Origin: Cryptomeria japonica
Lineage: Eukaryota > Streptophyta > Pinopsida > Cupressales > Cupressaceae
DNA length: 64,000 bases
Reading direction: 5' to 3'
NCBI RefSeq assembly: GCF_030272615.1
Contig: NC_081411.1
Location: 183,480,977 to 183,544,976 of the forward strand
Shown one piece after another: positions 36,984-49,240 of the stretch. Every line of letters starts with the position of its first letter. The stretch's first letter is position 1. Under the pieces are notes generated by a model. That model was not told the origin of the DNA and did not search any database. It saw only the letters and a program-made list of their open reading frames with translations. Both the position numbers and the translations under genes were made by a program.

Positions 36984-38100
36984 CTGCATATAAAACCATC
37001 AACAGGAGATAAATATCATAATTATTGTAAATTCTTCTTATATTTGTTAGCAGTCATATTATAAAGAATGTGATGCTACTTTGCATATACTGGTATGCTA
37101 TGTTAAATACATGTAAATGGTAACACAATCACCCAAGTCAGCCATTACTGCTAATATTTGTGATGTACATTTACCAAAAACTGCAGCTGAGAAGTTGTTT
37201 ACCACTAAAAAATAGATAGAATACAGTTATTAACATTTATCTCTAACATAATTGAGATAAACTTTAACATCTAGTGCAAATACATTCAACAAAAAATCTT
37301 AAAGTTTAATATTAACATAATATTTGGATGGAACATCAGTTTTAAGGCCTAGTTTGTACATAAACTGCAGTTATTTAGCCAAACATAAGAGCTGCTTGCG
37401 TGCTATTACATAATTTTAAATCTCCATAAAAATCATCTTGTCATGCCCCCGCCAATCTAGGGTTAGCAGCCCTTAATTAATACAAATTATAGCCTTTATA
37501 AATAAATAAACTTGGGCAATTAGATTTAATAAGGACAGACAACTCATACTAAAAAGAAAAAAATAACAATACAGCGATTACCCAAAAGTATGTAATTAGA
37601 AATATTGTGATTTTCGAAGGAGGCCAACTAGGGTTAATTTAGAAATATAGTGAGCACCGATTACCCAAAAGTATGTAATTAAAGGGCACTGCTTAGATTG
37701 GAAGAGGTAGATCCCTTGCATGCCCCACAGACTTTATGAAGAGGTGTGACTCCATCCCAATTGAAGGTATAAAAGGAGGAACACTTCATCCAAGAAAGGC
37801 AGCAAGTGGAAAAGGAACTAAGAAATTACAAAATTCTGAAATCAAGTAAAATCTGAAAACAGAAAAGGAAAGCTGAGATACAAGGCAGAAATGATTATTA
37901 TTACCATCAGCAATAATAGATTGAGAGATAGGTTTATGAATAGAAATAAATTATGAACATATATAGATACAATAGTTATACTTTGCAGAAATTAAAATAA
38001 TTGATCAAGTAATTTAATTGCATTTCCTTTTAATAAGTATTTAATAGCTAGTCAATATTGAATTCATTAGAAATGGATTGCAAATAGGGGAGTATATCCG
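36984..38100 (-). other. Intron or upstream region of the host gene
   Basis: AT-rich sequence. A short direct repeat (CGATTACCCAAAAGTATGTAAT) occurs at about 37576 and 37658. No exon with convincing splice sites was identified. Confidence 0.4.
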
Positions 38101-38139
38101 GCCTTTTGAGTTCACGAGATGTGAAGACCCAACCTATCC

Positions 38140-38500
38140 TTCATCAAGCATGCCACCCTAGGATGGAGCGCTCATGGGCCGGGAGGCCTATGAGTACTCC
38201 CGAGCTTTGTGAGGTAAGCAGTCTTAATGCTCTTACAAACATGCCACCCCAAGATGTAGTGCTCGAGGGCTCTAAGGCGTATGCTCCTAGGCTTGATTGA
38301 GGAGGATGGAGTGCCTCCAAGGTGGATTGAGGGATGAAGTGAACTGAGATCCTGCCATATTCGAGGGTCGCAAGGCAAATGAGTGCTCCTGGGCTTGAGG
38401 GACATTCAAGTATGCCACCTAGAGATGCAATGCTCATGGGTCGAGAGGCATACTAGTGTTCCTGGGCTTCTCAAGCATGCCACCCCACGATGGTTGGTCA
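38140..38500 (+). repeat. Diverged tandem repeats with CATGCCACC core
   Basis: Units beginning CAAGCATGCCACCC with GATG..GCTC.TGGG and ...TCCTGGGCTT recur near 38148, 38240, 38407 and 38474. They end at the insertion point of H3. By analogy with the GTTGGTGC repeats before H2, this may be the repeat region of another LTR. Confidence 0.55.
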
Positions 38501-39353
38501 AGGATCTGTTGATGTGTTTTTTAGGCACATGCAAACATAGAATAAAATACCATAGGCATCTTATCCTCTTTTGAACAAAATCTCTCGAATGCTGAAGATT
38601 AGCTTAAGGATCATTTGAGAAGACTCCAAGGTTCATGAATGTAGGGTCACTATGTGTGGATAAGCTCAATGGTTGATGCGATTATGCAGGAATCACAAGG
38701 GGACTTACTTTTGAATGCCTAAATGCTTGATTTGCTGGAACTTAGGTCCTATCTACTCAATTGGAAGATAAAAAAGGGCAAAAGAAGTAGGGTTTAAGAG
38801 AGTCTATTCTAATCCTATGAATGTAGGAATATGAGTGAATGACTAGATGGAATCCTACTAAGCTAGGTCTCACCATCAACTTGAAGAATTCAATACAAGC
38901 TCAGTGCAATCATCTAAGGACGTTTCAAAGATGTTCGAATCAATACCGCCAAACATTGATCACCATTCAAGTTAATGCATAAACAATGAGTGTAGGATAA
39001 TTCGAAGTTAAGCTCATGTTATTCTAGTTGACCACACAAGGCGCACTCACAATCAGTAAGATGCTAGTGGTATGGACTAGGCGGATTCCACATGGATATA
39101 TTCAACAACTTCTTCCATTCAATCTAATTATTTACCATCTAACATGAAGATCCAACAAGAAACCATGCACATTGTAACGAAACAACACACTTCACCATAA
39201 CTTCAATAAAAATGGAGTTCATTTACAACTTAGGCAACAATTTTTGCCTTCTCTTCCTACTCTACTTTAACTTGTATTCTATTCTCTTAAGACTATCTAT
39301 TGACTATTAACTCACTATCAGCTATTATCCTTTACAAATGAAGAGCTTGAACC

Positions 39354-39360
39354 TTTTATA
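39354..39360 (-). promoter_or_regulatory. TATA box of LTR H3
   Basis: Minus-strand TATAAAA followed by GGTTCAAGC and CATTTGTAA, about 850 bp from the LTR 3' end and aligned with the boxes of H1 and H2. Confidence 0.6.
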
Positions 39361-39424
39361 GAGAGCTCTTTTACAACGAATGGCCAAGATTGATTCTCCA
39401 TCAATGGCCAGGATTTTACAATAA

Positions 39425-39442
39425 AAACCCTAATTAGGGTTT
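39425..39442. promoter_or_regulatory. Inverted telo-box palindrome in LTR H3
   Basis: AAACCCTAATTAGGGTTT, a perfect 18-bp palindrome about 65 bp upstream of the minus-strand TATA box, matching H1. Confidence 0.55.
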
Positions 39443-40110
39443 ATTACAACAAGCTTCTCCATAGCCAATGAGAAAATTACATTCCATGAGTGTGGACCAA
39501 TAGCTATCAGGGCTAGGTGCCTCGGAGTTTGTGCCATCATGGAGGAATCAAATACATTGTATCTAGACATGTTGATGTAGACCTTCCCTGATTGGCGAGT
39601 GGTGACTGGGATGATGATTAGGATGCCACTTCACTCTCGCATTTCGTAGACATGAGTTGATTCATCATGATGAAGGGATGTTGAGAGGTATCTCTTGATA
39701 CTCAACATTATCTAGCTCGCTCAAAGTAGTTAGGATGAGAGTTATTGATGTCATTGAATCTTTGCTTGCTTGCTTTTGAGTGATTGTATTGTTAAGGCCC
39801 AAAAGTGCACCTGAAAACTAAGTTATTATCACCTAGCAATTTGGGATAACATGGAAACAATCATGAGTCTCTAGGTAAACTATTATTATGATTGGACCTC
39901 CAGATAGGCAGGTTCCTGATAATGATGGATCAACTACTCTAACAAGACCTTGAAGAACAGCTTCTAGAGAAAAGGGAGAGGGGATAAATGAAGATAAAAG
40001 GAAAAATAAGGAAAACTAAATAGGGTGATACACCATATGATCTGAAAAATGACAGGAAAACTCTTCTAAATCCACCTATTTTACACATATAACATCTCTG
40101 AATTCATATC

Positions 40111-41657
40111 TGTAATGTCCCCATTTTAGCAGACATGGTTTTTTGGTGATTAGCCTATCATTCTGACCCTCTTAGGCTAATGAGTATGGATAGAGGGTCT
40201 CCCGAGGCTTGTATCAGCTCTAGAGTTCAGTGTGTTTCGATCTGGCTTTCATTTGGTATCATTTGGACTTCATTTGCTATACTTACTATTTATAGTAAGT
40301 TTGAGATGTTAGAGATGGACCCCTTCTATATTTAGTAAAGGGGTATGGTCATATGCAGCTTCATCATGTCAGCTCCCAGCTCAGACGACGTTTAAAAATG
40401 TTGAGTATTAATGGACATATTAATGTTTATTTAGTTTAAATAAACATTAATGTTTTGAGCTTATATTATTAAGTTATAATATAATTTTATATTATAACTT
40501 AAGGGTCCAAGTATCATTAAGGGGGACCATTTAATTAATTAATTGTGGCTCTTTTACCAAGGTGAAATATTAAATGACAAAGTGAAAATATTATATCATT
40601 AAATGTCATTTAATATCATTAATTGATTTAATGCCTTATTGGAGAAAATCGAACCTTCATGGGAAATATATATAAGGCTTTTGAAAAGAAGAGAAGGGGG
40701 ATTGATTATGTGATTGGAGTTTTTGATTGAAGTTTCTCTGGAGCATTGAAGTGTAGAATACCAAGGGTTTCTGCAGGATTCAAGGCTTGTTGGCATTGGA
40801 GAGCGTGGCTTCTTCATTGTAACAGCATATAGAGGGTGTGCAATATCATCTGATTATGCTTGTGAGAGTTGGCTTCATTCAGAAGTCAATATTGAGCTGA
40901 TTGGAGGGTTTATTTCAGAGTTTGTTTGCAGATTGAAAGAGACTACAGTGTGCTACAGTGCTGTGAACAGTGCGCTACAGTGCCGTGAACAGTGCGCATG
41001 AACAGTGCCGTGAACAGTGCGCTACAGTGCCGTGAACAGTGTGCTACAGTAGTTTGAGTTCTATAGAAGGGGATTTAGAAAGGTTGAACAGCTATATATA
41101 TTTGACAAGGGATTTGCATATGAGGAGAATCAAACCAATATATCAAGGCAGCCATTGAAATTCTAGGTTTTCTATCTATGGTCATTGTATTAGAAAATCA
41201 TTACTTCATTGCATCATTTTCTATTATGATTATATCATGAAATACTTGGAGGTTGCATATGTTTAATGGAGATATAATTTGCATATTCCACATTCATGGT
41301 AACATTCAACATTGATCAGCCACTTAGCTTTCATGCCAATTGTTTGCTTAAATGCCTAATGGCTGTAGGTATACATTGGGATGCATGACAAGTGTTTGTC
41401 TTAATGTCAACTAGCTGTACTAGTTAATTTCAGTCATTACATATGTGTGGAAAGGTCTAAAACAACTAGTATATCATTTCTATAACAACTTTGCATTGTT
41501 AGAAGCTTTCCATAACTTCATTTGCAGCCTACAAACCTAAAGAAGACAAATAAAGAATTCACTACAGTGGCTTCAAACATTGTATGCCAAGTGTTTGACA
41601 ATATTCCTTGGGGTTCAAACAAGTGAAACAGGGTCAGATTAGCCAAGGGATATTACA
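40111..41657. mobile_element. Solo LTR of a TGTAATGTCCC family, 1547 bp
   Basis: Ends TGTAATGTCCCC and GGGATATTACA are inverted. It is flanked by a perfect ATATC duplication (40106-40110 and 41658-41662). The equivalent place in the other LTR (about 52327-52331) has a single ATATC. It contains a short-period repeat of GTGCGCTACAGTGCCGTGAACA at about 40941-41053. No coding capacity. Confidence 0.9.
40941..41053. repeat. ACAGTGC short tandem repeats
   Basis: Alternating CTACAGTGC and GTGAACAGTGC units, about ten in 110 bp, inside the solo LTR at 40111-41657. Confidence 0.7.
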
Positions 41658-43611
41658 ATATCACAAAAGTGTTTCATGCAAAGGATCATTGCTCATAAAA
41701 ATTGAAAGGAAATGACTTTCACAAACAATGAAATTGATAAATCACAATGCATGACCTGTGATTCATGCATGAGACAGAAAATTCAAGAAAGGTTATTTAA
41801 TAAATAACACAAAAATGATAATTACTCTCAATCACACAATGAAAAATAGCTCAGAAATGTGAAGGCATATCTGATATTTTTATTGAAATTCACTGTAAGA
41901 ACTGCAAATGGGTTACAAGAAAGAAAACTCAGCTAGGCTTGAGAAAAAATCCAGAACCACCTCAAACTGAAATCCTTCCATTATGCAAAAAGCCTTCCAA
42001 AGGCAAGGATAAGATGACTGCAAGTCAACTGAAAGTCTCCTTGAGTGATCTCCAAGTCAAAAATATCTCCAAATCCGAGTAGAGAAAGAAATCCCCACAA
42101 AAAGGCTTCAAACTCTGCATAAATGTGTGAAATCAGGTATAAACTCTTCGTCAACTGAAGGTTGACCCATGAAATACTCAAAATCAAGCTTTAACTGCTG
42201 GAGAACTAGCTCAAACTCATGGACAACTGCATTTCAAGCTCAAATTCGACCCCAAATTCTTGAGATAACTTCACCTCTTTAGGATTAAATATTTTCCCTC
42301 GATATGCATATTGGGAACAATTTTAAAGACACAAATAACAAATATTAATTGGATTTATAAATTATCCAATTAGAATATTCATTTTATAATTTTCATGTGT
42401 CTATGGATGAAAGGTATTGAATACTAAAGTTTAAAAGATGCAAAAAATTCAATTTCCTTATAAGAATATTACCAAGAAATTTTAATATATGCAAAATAAT
42501 TAATTTGAATATTTATTAATTATATTAATGTTGCTAGAAAATGTTAATTTTTTTTTCAACATTAATATAATAAATAAATATAAAAATTAATTTACATCTT
42601 CTAAAGTTTATAAGTCTTTGAAAGACTTAGGGGTTTTAAAGCCTCCCCACGGCTAGGCAAAGTTATTATCTAACATATAAGTGGGAGTTAGGAACTTGAC
42701 CACCATATATTAATTACCTTGTATCACAAAAAAAGTGATCCCATTAAAATGGGAAAAAGCAAGATAAGGGGGAATATAGCGATGAAAACCTAAAATCATA
42801 ATTCATTTTGCATTGTAAGTTTTCGATGAAGAGGAAAACGCCGAGCTGTTAGGGTTTGGAGTGAAGAAGAACACACAGAGAGCTACGTGATGACTCCTTT
42901 TTGGCAGTTTTCTGGGACTTGAATAGGTCTGCTCCATGCTTGGAATTGAAAAGGGTTTTCCTTAAAACCACGGCATTGCTCCATTTTTTGCAGAAAATGA
43001 GAGGTATTTTCGAAGATTCTCACCAAAAATTTTCTTTGATTTCAAACTGCAAACTTGGAATTTTGTTTGGCACGAGCTCTGCTAGTGATATTTTACTTTT
43101 CCGTTTTCCCTTACTGGAAAAAACTGCATTATCAATGCAAGATTTTCTGTATTTTCTGGAAGCAAAACTATGTGATGACTTTTGCTATTTTATTTCTTAT
43201 CTACTCTGAAATTCGGACAGAATCCGTGAACTTTGCTCTGCATTTTTCCTTTATAAAGAAAACTCTGCAATTTTTTAAAAGGAACAAAACTCTGTTGTGT
43301 AGTTTCTTTACGCACAAACCTTTTTGCAAATTTCTGAACCAGAAAACGTTGATGGTTTTTCTTGTTTTTTGTTATTTCTGCACCTTTCTGAAAATAAAAT
43401 TCTGTAAATTTCATGTATCTCTGTTTTTGAAAGGAAATTTGGGGCTTTTTGCATTTGATAGAAGAAAACTCTCTTCAGGAAGGCCAATCTGATAATTTAT
43501 GACTTTACCGCTTGTAGTTGCTCTGATTCTTCTTTTAGCAACTTCATTGTCCAATATAGCAATACTATCATTACACCTGGGCCTTACAGTATCTGCTACT
43601 TGCTCTTCTGA

Positions 43612-44400
43612 CATTTTCTTGGAGACACCTAAACTCATTCCCACCGAAACCAGGGTCTCGAGTGACCTTTCACTGTTCAAGACTAGGTCTTCATCCAGAT
43701 CTATTGCATCTTTCTCGAAAACACAAACAACAATACTTCCCCAAACGAGAAATATCCAAGCTCATCTCCTTTCTTTAGAAAATCACCTTCATTTTTGGTA
43801 AAAGTGATGCTACCCACCATTGTTTGCTCCAATTGCCACAAAAGCCATCTTATCAAATTCTTGACTTGAAATTATGTAGACTACTCATTTGTTCACTGTA
43901 AATACATTGCTCCTCAAAAAAGTCGATAAACTTTGGTATATACTTTGCAAAAGTTCCTTTGTATCTTTGTCAATAAGAGTAAGGCCCAATTTAGATTGGT
44001 AAATAACCCTTAGTGGCATGACAATTTTGCTTTGTATCACTTCCTCCACTAATCTTTTTGTTCTTAAGAATATGTGAAGCTGCTGATCCAGAGTTCAGGC
44101 CAACATCATAAGTAGAGAAATGAGGCCATTCACTTATCTTGAACATCCATCCATAGGATGCTTGTTTTTCAGTCAAAAATCCTCCAATCATAATCTGATT
44201 TCCAGTTCCCTCATCAAAGCATAGGCTAACATGAATCATGTCATTTAAATTGTCTGAGAGACCAAGTTCCTCTCCACAAACCGGACAGTTGTTAATAAGT
44301 ATTTCCTTGCCTCCGTGATTGGTATGAAGGTTAACAATCTCCTCTGAATCAACTACATCATCACCATCAATATCTGCTTTCTGTATATACTTGCAAGTAC
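43612..44400 (-). pseudogene. Captured phosphatidylserine decarboxylase fragment in the 3' LTR
   Basis: The minus strand reads pieces of a plant PSD2/PSD3-type phosphatidylserine decarboxylase, an enzyme that makes phosphatidylethanolamine. In order: an EF-hand loop (DIDGDDVVDSEE, about 44345-44380); CPVCGE (about 44270-44290); the conserved block with CFDEGTGNQ, GGFLTEKQASYGWMF and YDVGLNSGS (44100-44239); QSKLGLTL and PKFIDFF near 43930-43990; then, after a gap, MAFVAIGA, KGDELGYFSFG, VCVFEKDAIDLDEDL and SLETLVSVGMSLGVS (43620-43860). The middle of the enzyme is missing and several frameshifts and stops occur, so it is non-functional. It lies on the coding strand of the retrotransposon. The antisense frame at 42901-43492 is not a gene. 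Confidence 0.8.
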
Positions 44401-45765
44401 ACTCTGAACAATCACATGGTTTCTATGAGCTGGGCTCAACCCTTGTGGGAGCCTCATTTAATCCCACTCATAATAAATCCTCTGAAATCTGCAATTCTTT
44501 TACTTGTCTCTGCACATTAAACAAACAGTTAGAAAAAACACTAATTCTCTAAGCAACGAGAATGACCTTTTCTTATTTGTCTTCCAAGATGTTTATTTTT
44601 TTGTCAAAAAGGGATCTTGATTAAATAATGCAAACATATAGGCAAGATCAGTAGGAATTTAGTCATTGCTTGGATCTTTTGATCTAACCCACTTCACTTT
44701 TTGACTTTTTCAGGACAAGGAGACTGGAAGAAAAAAGATGTCGAGAATGCAAACCTACAACTTCGAGAGCAGACTTATGCCAGCCATATACCCCCAGGCA
44801 ATGGCTGGTTCCTTTCTTATCTCCTCTATGCATTTTCTTTGTTTAATTCAGTTCTTCTCCTTTGCATAGGAAAATAAGGATCACTCTCACGGTCTTGTGT
44901 GAGAGAAAATTTATTCTGTAGATTACTTTCTCGTAATCTTTTCAACTGTATAAAATATAATGAATTGAAAAACAATTGAAAGATTTTCTGAAATTCACTC
45001 ATGTAATTGTAATCTTTGCCTAGGTACTTGAATTTTCCATTAAATTGTAAATATTATGAAAATTTCAGTAACAATTTTGGCGATTTCTGCTTCATGTCTG
45101 CCTATTAGTCATAGGGAATCTAGTAGCCTAAATAGTCCATTGGGCGGATAGAGTCATTCTTTAGCTGTCAGCAGCAATAATATCTCTTAGAACTCAAAAA
45201 CATAGCTTGACAGCAAAACATAACAGAAAACTAGAACACTAGGGTGGTTTAGACAAAACCACAAATGTGCAAGCGCACTTATTGGCAAAACAAAACTGAC
45301 AACACAAGAAACCCAGCTGCATTTCTTTCACATTTATGACTATAACGGTTTTATGAATTAATCATGTCACTTTCAAGAGTCATTTTTGAGCTTTAGGAAT
45401 CAAAAGAATCTGTTATATAATTTCCCCCTCTATTTAACAATGAAGCTGATTGAGGAAATTAAAAGGTTTCAGAATAACAACCCTGTCCCTTAGATAATTT
45501 TTCTTAAAAACTTCGTATCTCTGAATCTATTCAGATCCAATGTTTCTATTGTGTGATTATACTGATGACAAGGCGAAGCCTAACATCAATAATTCATCGG
45601 TTAGTCATTTAGCAGAAATACTGAATCTAAATGGTTCGAGGGGTAAAAGAAACAAATCTTTTAATACAACCAAAAGGCTTTTGCTGAAACAGAAAACAAA
45701 ACTGAAAAACTAGAAAACAAGGGACAAAATGTGCAAAGCACTTATTAGCAAAACTTGGATCAAAA

Positions 45766-46869
45766 TCATGCTTTGAGATGAATCCCATTGACTGGGATTG
45801 GTAGAATTTCCCCATCCATCTTTGAGAGCTGGAATGCGTTATGCTCCTTACATTCCACAATCATGAAAGGACCAATCCAAATATTGTCAAATTTAGTATG
45901 GTGTCTCGGTCTACTTTTAAGAACATCCCACTTGAGAACCACATCCCCCTCCTTAAAGCTTCTGAAATTTGCTTTCTTGTCAAAGGCTCTTTTTGTTTGG
46001 AGCTAATGATACTCCATTGTCCTGAAAGACTTTGCTCTTTCTTCCTCAAGTTGAAGTAATTGTGTATATCTCTGCTGCAAGGGGTCTCCTTCTTCAAACA
46101 AAATAAGTTGGTTAGCAAGGTCAAGTGTTGGAAACTCAGTTGAAATAGGCAGTCTTGCTTCTTTTCCATAAACCAACATATAAGGAGAATTACCTATAAT
46201 CTGCTTAGGAGTAATTCTATCAAACCATAGGGCAGATTTAAGCTTAGCATGCCAATGTCTTTGGTTCTCTTGTAATGTTCTTTTAATAATCCTGATCAAA
46301 TTCTTATTGGTTGTTCCAGCTAACCCATTACCTTGTGGGTAATAATTAAAGGCAGTATTCAGAACAATGCCATTTTTTAAAGCCCATTCAGTGACTTTTG
46401 AACAAACAAATGCCAAGGCATTATCTGATATAATTGACTCAGGTATACCAAATCTAGTTATAATATCCTCATAAAAGTTTAGGACAGCAAATTCATTAGC
46501 CTCCCTAAGTGCTATAGCTTCAATCCAACGGGTGAAATAGTTTGTTGCTGTCAAAATCCATTTATGACCAGCACTATAACTTGGATTAATAGGGCCTATG
46601 AAATCAATACCCCATCTTGCAAATGGCTGTTCAACTAAAATAGGTTGCAAAGGAAATGCAGCCAATCTTTTTTTTTCTGCAAACATAGCACATTTTCCAC
46701 ATTTTCTAACCCAAGAGTGAGTGTCTTTGAATAAAGTTGGACAGTAAAAACCAGCCCTTCTAATTTTCCAAGTTGTAGTTCTCGGATTAAAATGACCCCC
46801 AGAAGATCCATCATGAAATTCAAATAGAATCTTTTGAGTTTCAGTAGTATCAATACATTTAAGAAGCAT
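45766..46869 (-). pseudogene. Gypsy integrase
   Basis: The C-terminal part of pol in the common frame. The N-terminal HHCC zinc domain (GGHF ... CGKC) lies at about 46680-46800, and the catalytic core has GIDFIGP (about 46600), the second aspartate in ISDNALAF (about 46420), and GLAGTTNKN (46297-46326). In that last motif the third acidic residue is replaced: the codon at 46315-46317 reads glycine where the family has glutamate. In-frame stops are TGA at 46870-46872 at the junction with RNase H and TAG at 46003-46005. The tail has the GPF-type core (GPFMIVE) and ends at TGA 45766-45768; no chromodomain is evident. Integration would fail without an outside enzyme. Confidence 0.85.
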
Positions 46870-48651
46870 TCAACTATAATCTTTCCTGAATAAGTTTCCA
46901 TTGACTAAAACATAAGGAACAAATTGGAGACGGAAATACCTTCTTTTTACTTTGTCAAGGCCAGCTGGACACTCTCTAGTCTGAAGGAAATTCGTCATAT
47001 CAGTTACCCAACTTGCTGATTGGTTCTGATCAACAGGATTATCTTGAACCAAGACAACTTCCTTATCAGATTCTGCATTTGAACCTTCCCCATCAGTCAG
47101 CTGCATACATAGACCTTTTCCTCTTACCAGCTTAGTATCATGAAAACTGACATCATACTCCATGACTTTAGTGATCCAGCCTAATCTCTTTTCATTTAAA
47201 TCTCTGCTTAGTAAGAAATCTTTGACACTTGGATGGGTAACCATCAAATGAATTTTGTTATTAGAGACCAAATGTCTAAATTTCTTAAGACTTTTAACAA
47301 CTGCTAGTTCATGTTTTTCAACAAAACTGTACCTTTGTTCATACTCTTCCAATCCTTTACTAGAGAAAGCAATGGGCTGTTCAAGTCCATCATCATTTTT
47401 TTGAACCAACATGGCAAAAATAGTGTCAAGTCCTCCATAAGCATATAAAATGAAATCTTTTGAAAAATTAGGATTTACCAATGTAGGGGCAGCAGATAAG
47501 GCCTTCTTGATTTCTTCAAAAGTGATCCTTCCCTCTTTAGACCACCTGAAAAGAGCATTCTTTTTCAACATTGTTGTCAAAGGTTTCAACAAGTCAGCAA
47601 TATCCGGTATTAAGCGCCTTACAAAATTAATTCTGCCAATAAAACTTTGTAACCCTTTTTTATGGCTTGGTAAAGGTAGATCCAAAATAGCTTGAATTCT
47701 CTCAGGATCAACTATAGTACCAAATTTGGAGACTTGGTATCCCAGAAGTCTCCCTTCATGAATAGCAAATGCAGACTTTTTAGGATTTAGAGAAATACTA
47801 AATTCTCTGCATCTTTGAAGAACTTGTCTGAGATGATCAATGTGATCATCAGCTTGTTTGCTGTAAACAGTAATGTCATCCAGATAAACCGGCACAAATT
47901 TATACATAAAATTATAAAAAGCCATATCCATAGCCTTTTGGAAGGTAGCACCAGCATTTGACAGTCCAAAAGGCATCCTTCTATAAGCCATAGTGCCCCA
48001 CTTGGTAGTGAAGGCAATCTTGAATTGATCTTCATCCTTTACAAGGACTTGGTTATAGCCTGAATAACCATCTAACAAGGAGAACCTTTCAGATCCAGAA
48101 ACAAACTGCAAGATTTGTTCCATAGAAGGTAATGGGTGTCTATCTTTTAGAGAAGCCCTATTCAAATCTCTAAAATCTACACAAAGGCGGAGTTCTCAAT
48201 TCTTTTTCCTAACTGGAACTAAATTAGAAACCCATGAAGTGTGTTTGATAGGAAAAATAATGCCACTATCTAAGAGCTTATTCAATTCTTTAAGCATAAG
48301 GGGCCCTAATCTAGGATTGATGTGTCTCTGCTTTTGCCTAATTGGCTTGGCATTTGGCTCCAACTCAATGTTATGCTGGGTAAGTTGAGGATCAAATCCT
48401 TTTAAGTCAGAATAATCCCAAGCAAATACATCATTAAATTCTTGAAATAAGGCAATACAAGCTTCTCTTTCTTTATGAGAATTAATCTTACCAATTTTGA
48501 GGAGTTTGTTTTTGAATATTTCAACCTCTTCATAGTGCTCTTCCTTAATCAGTATGCTAGTTTTATTCCTTTTTGCTTGGTCATCTAGATTAAAGATTGT
48601 CTCCAAAGTGACCAATCCTCTTGGCAACTTATTCGATTTCAGTTGGATAAT
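46870..48651 (-). pseudogene. Gypsy reverse transcriptase and RNase H
   Basis: Reverse transcriptase spans about 48450-47300. Motifs are visible in order: HINPRL and VRKKN near 48200-48330, DRHPLP, SLLDGYSGYNQ, PFGLSNAGATFQ, and the catalytic YLDD at about 47876-47890. The connection and RNase H follow, with ILYAYGGLD where catalytic RNase H usually has a D-S or D-A pair, and the FVEKHELAVV block near 47310. Breaks are a TGA at 48196-48198 and a TAG at 48652-48654; both are in the same frame as gag and integrase. Only nonsense changes are seen, no frameshifts. Confidence 0.9.
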
Positions 48652-49240
48652 CTAATCACTGAATTGCTGATTCAACTTGTTCTGATCAGCAATTGAAAAC
48701 ACATCCTCTTCCATGAGGAAACTCAAAATCTGCTCATCACTGTCAAAAACTTGCCAATTAAACTTGTTATCAAGAATTGATGGCCTAACAACAACTTTTA
48801 CATGATGCTGCAAATTTTCCATACTTTCTAGAATATTGAATTGTGCACCTACAGCAGCAAGTCTATCAGCATGTTGATTCTTGCTTCTAGGAATGGATAT
48901 AAGGTTAAATGCATCAAATTCTTCTATAATATCCGAAACCCTATTCTTGTATAACTTTAAAGCATCATTCTTAACAATATGCAAACCTCTGACTTGATTG
49001 ACAATTAATTCACTATCACCAAAGACCTGCAAATATCTGATTTGCCTTTTCCTAGCCCACTCCAATCCTTAAATCAAACCTTCATATTCAGCATTATTGT
49101 TAGAACAAGGAAAAGCAAAGTGATAAGCTGAAAAATATTTGTCACCTTGTGGAGATGCAAGCATTGCACCTCCACCTACCCCATTTTTGCTTTTTGATCC
49201 ATCAAAGAACAACTGCCAAACTTGATTTTGTTGTTCTGAA
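48652..49240 (-). pseudogene. Additional RNase H domain between protease and reverse transcriptase
   Basis: The frame reads LFFDGSKSKNGVGGGAML (about 49160-49215), NNNAEYEGLI (about 49080), then GDSELIVNQVRG (about 48990-49026) and NQHADRLA (about 48880). These are the successive D, E, D and D-containing motifs of an RNase H of the plant or archaeal type (aRNH). In Tat-lineage Gypsy elements such a second RNase H is known, as I recall, downstream of the regular one; here it precedes reverse transcriptase. One stop, TAA at 49069-49071, interrupts it where CAA would fit. Confidence 0.8.

Larger units (their letters stand above)
39790..45073 (-). repeat. 3' LTR of the Gypsy element
   Basis: Net length 3732 bp plus the 1547-bp solo LTR at 40111-41657 and its duplicated ATATC. 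It carries the captured phosphatidylserine decarboxylase fragment (43612-44400). It lacks the LINE insertion present in the other LTR; the empty site is the single GAATATTTATTAATTATATT at 42507-42526. Confidence 0.9.

Noticed and set aside
42901-43492. Plus-strand frames of 102 and 145 codons in the left LTR, and a matching 196-codon frame at 53963-54553
   Set aside because: They lie within the LTR on the strand opposite to the element's genes, differ in frame structure between the two LTRs, and show no domain.
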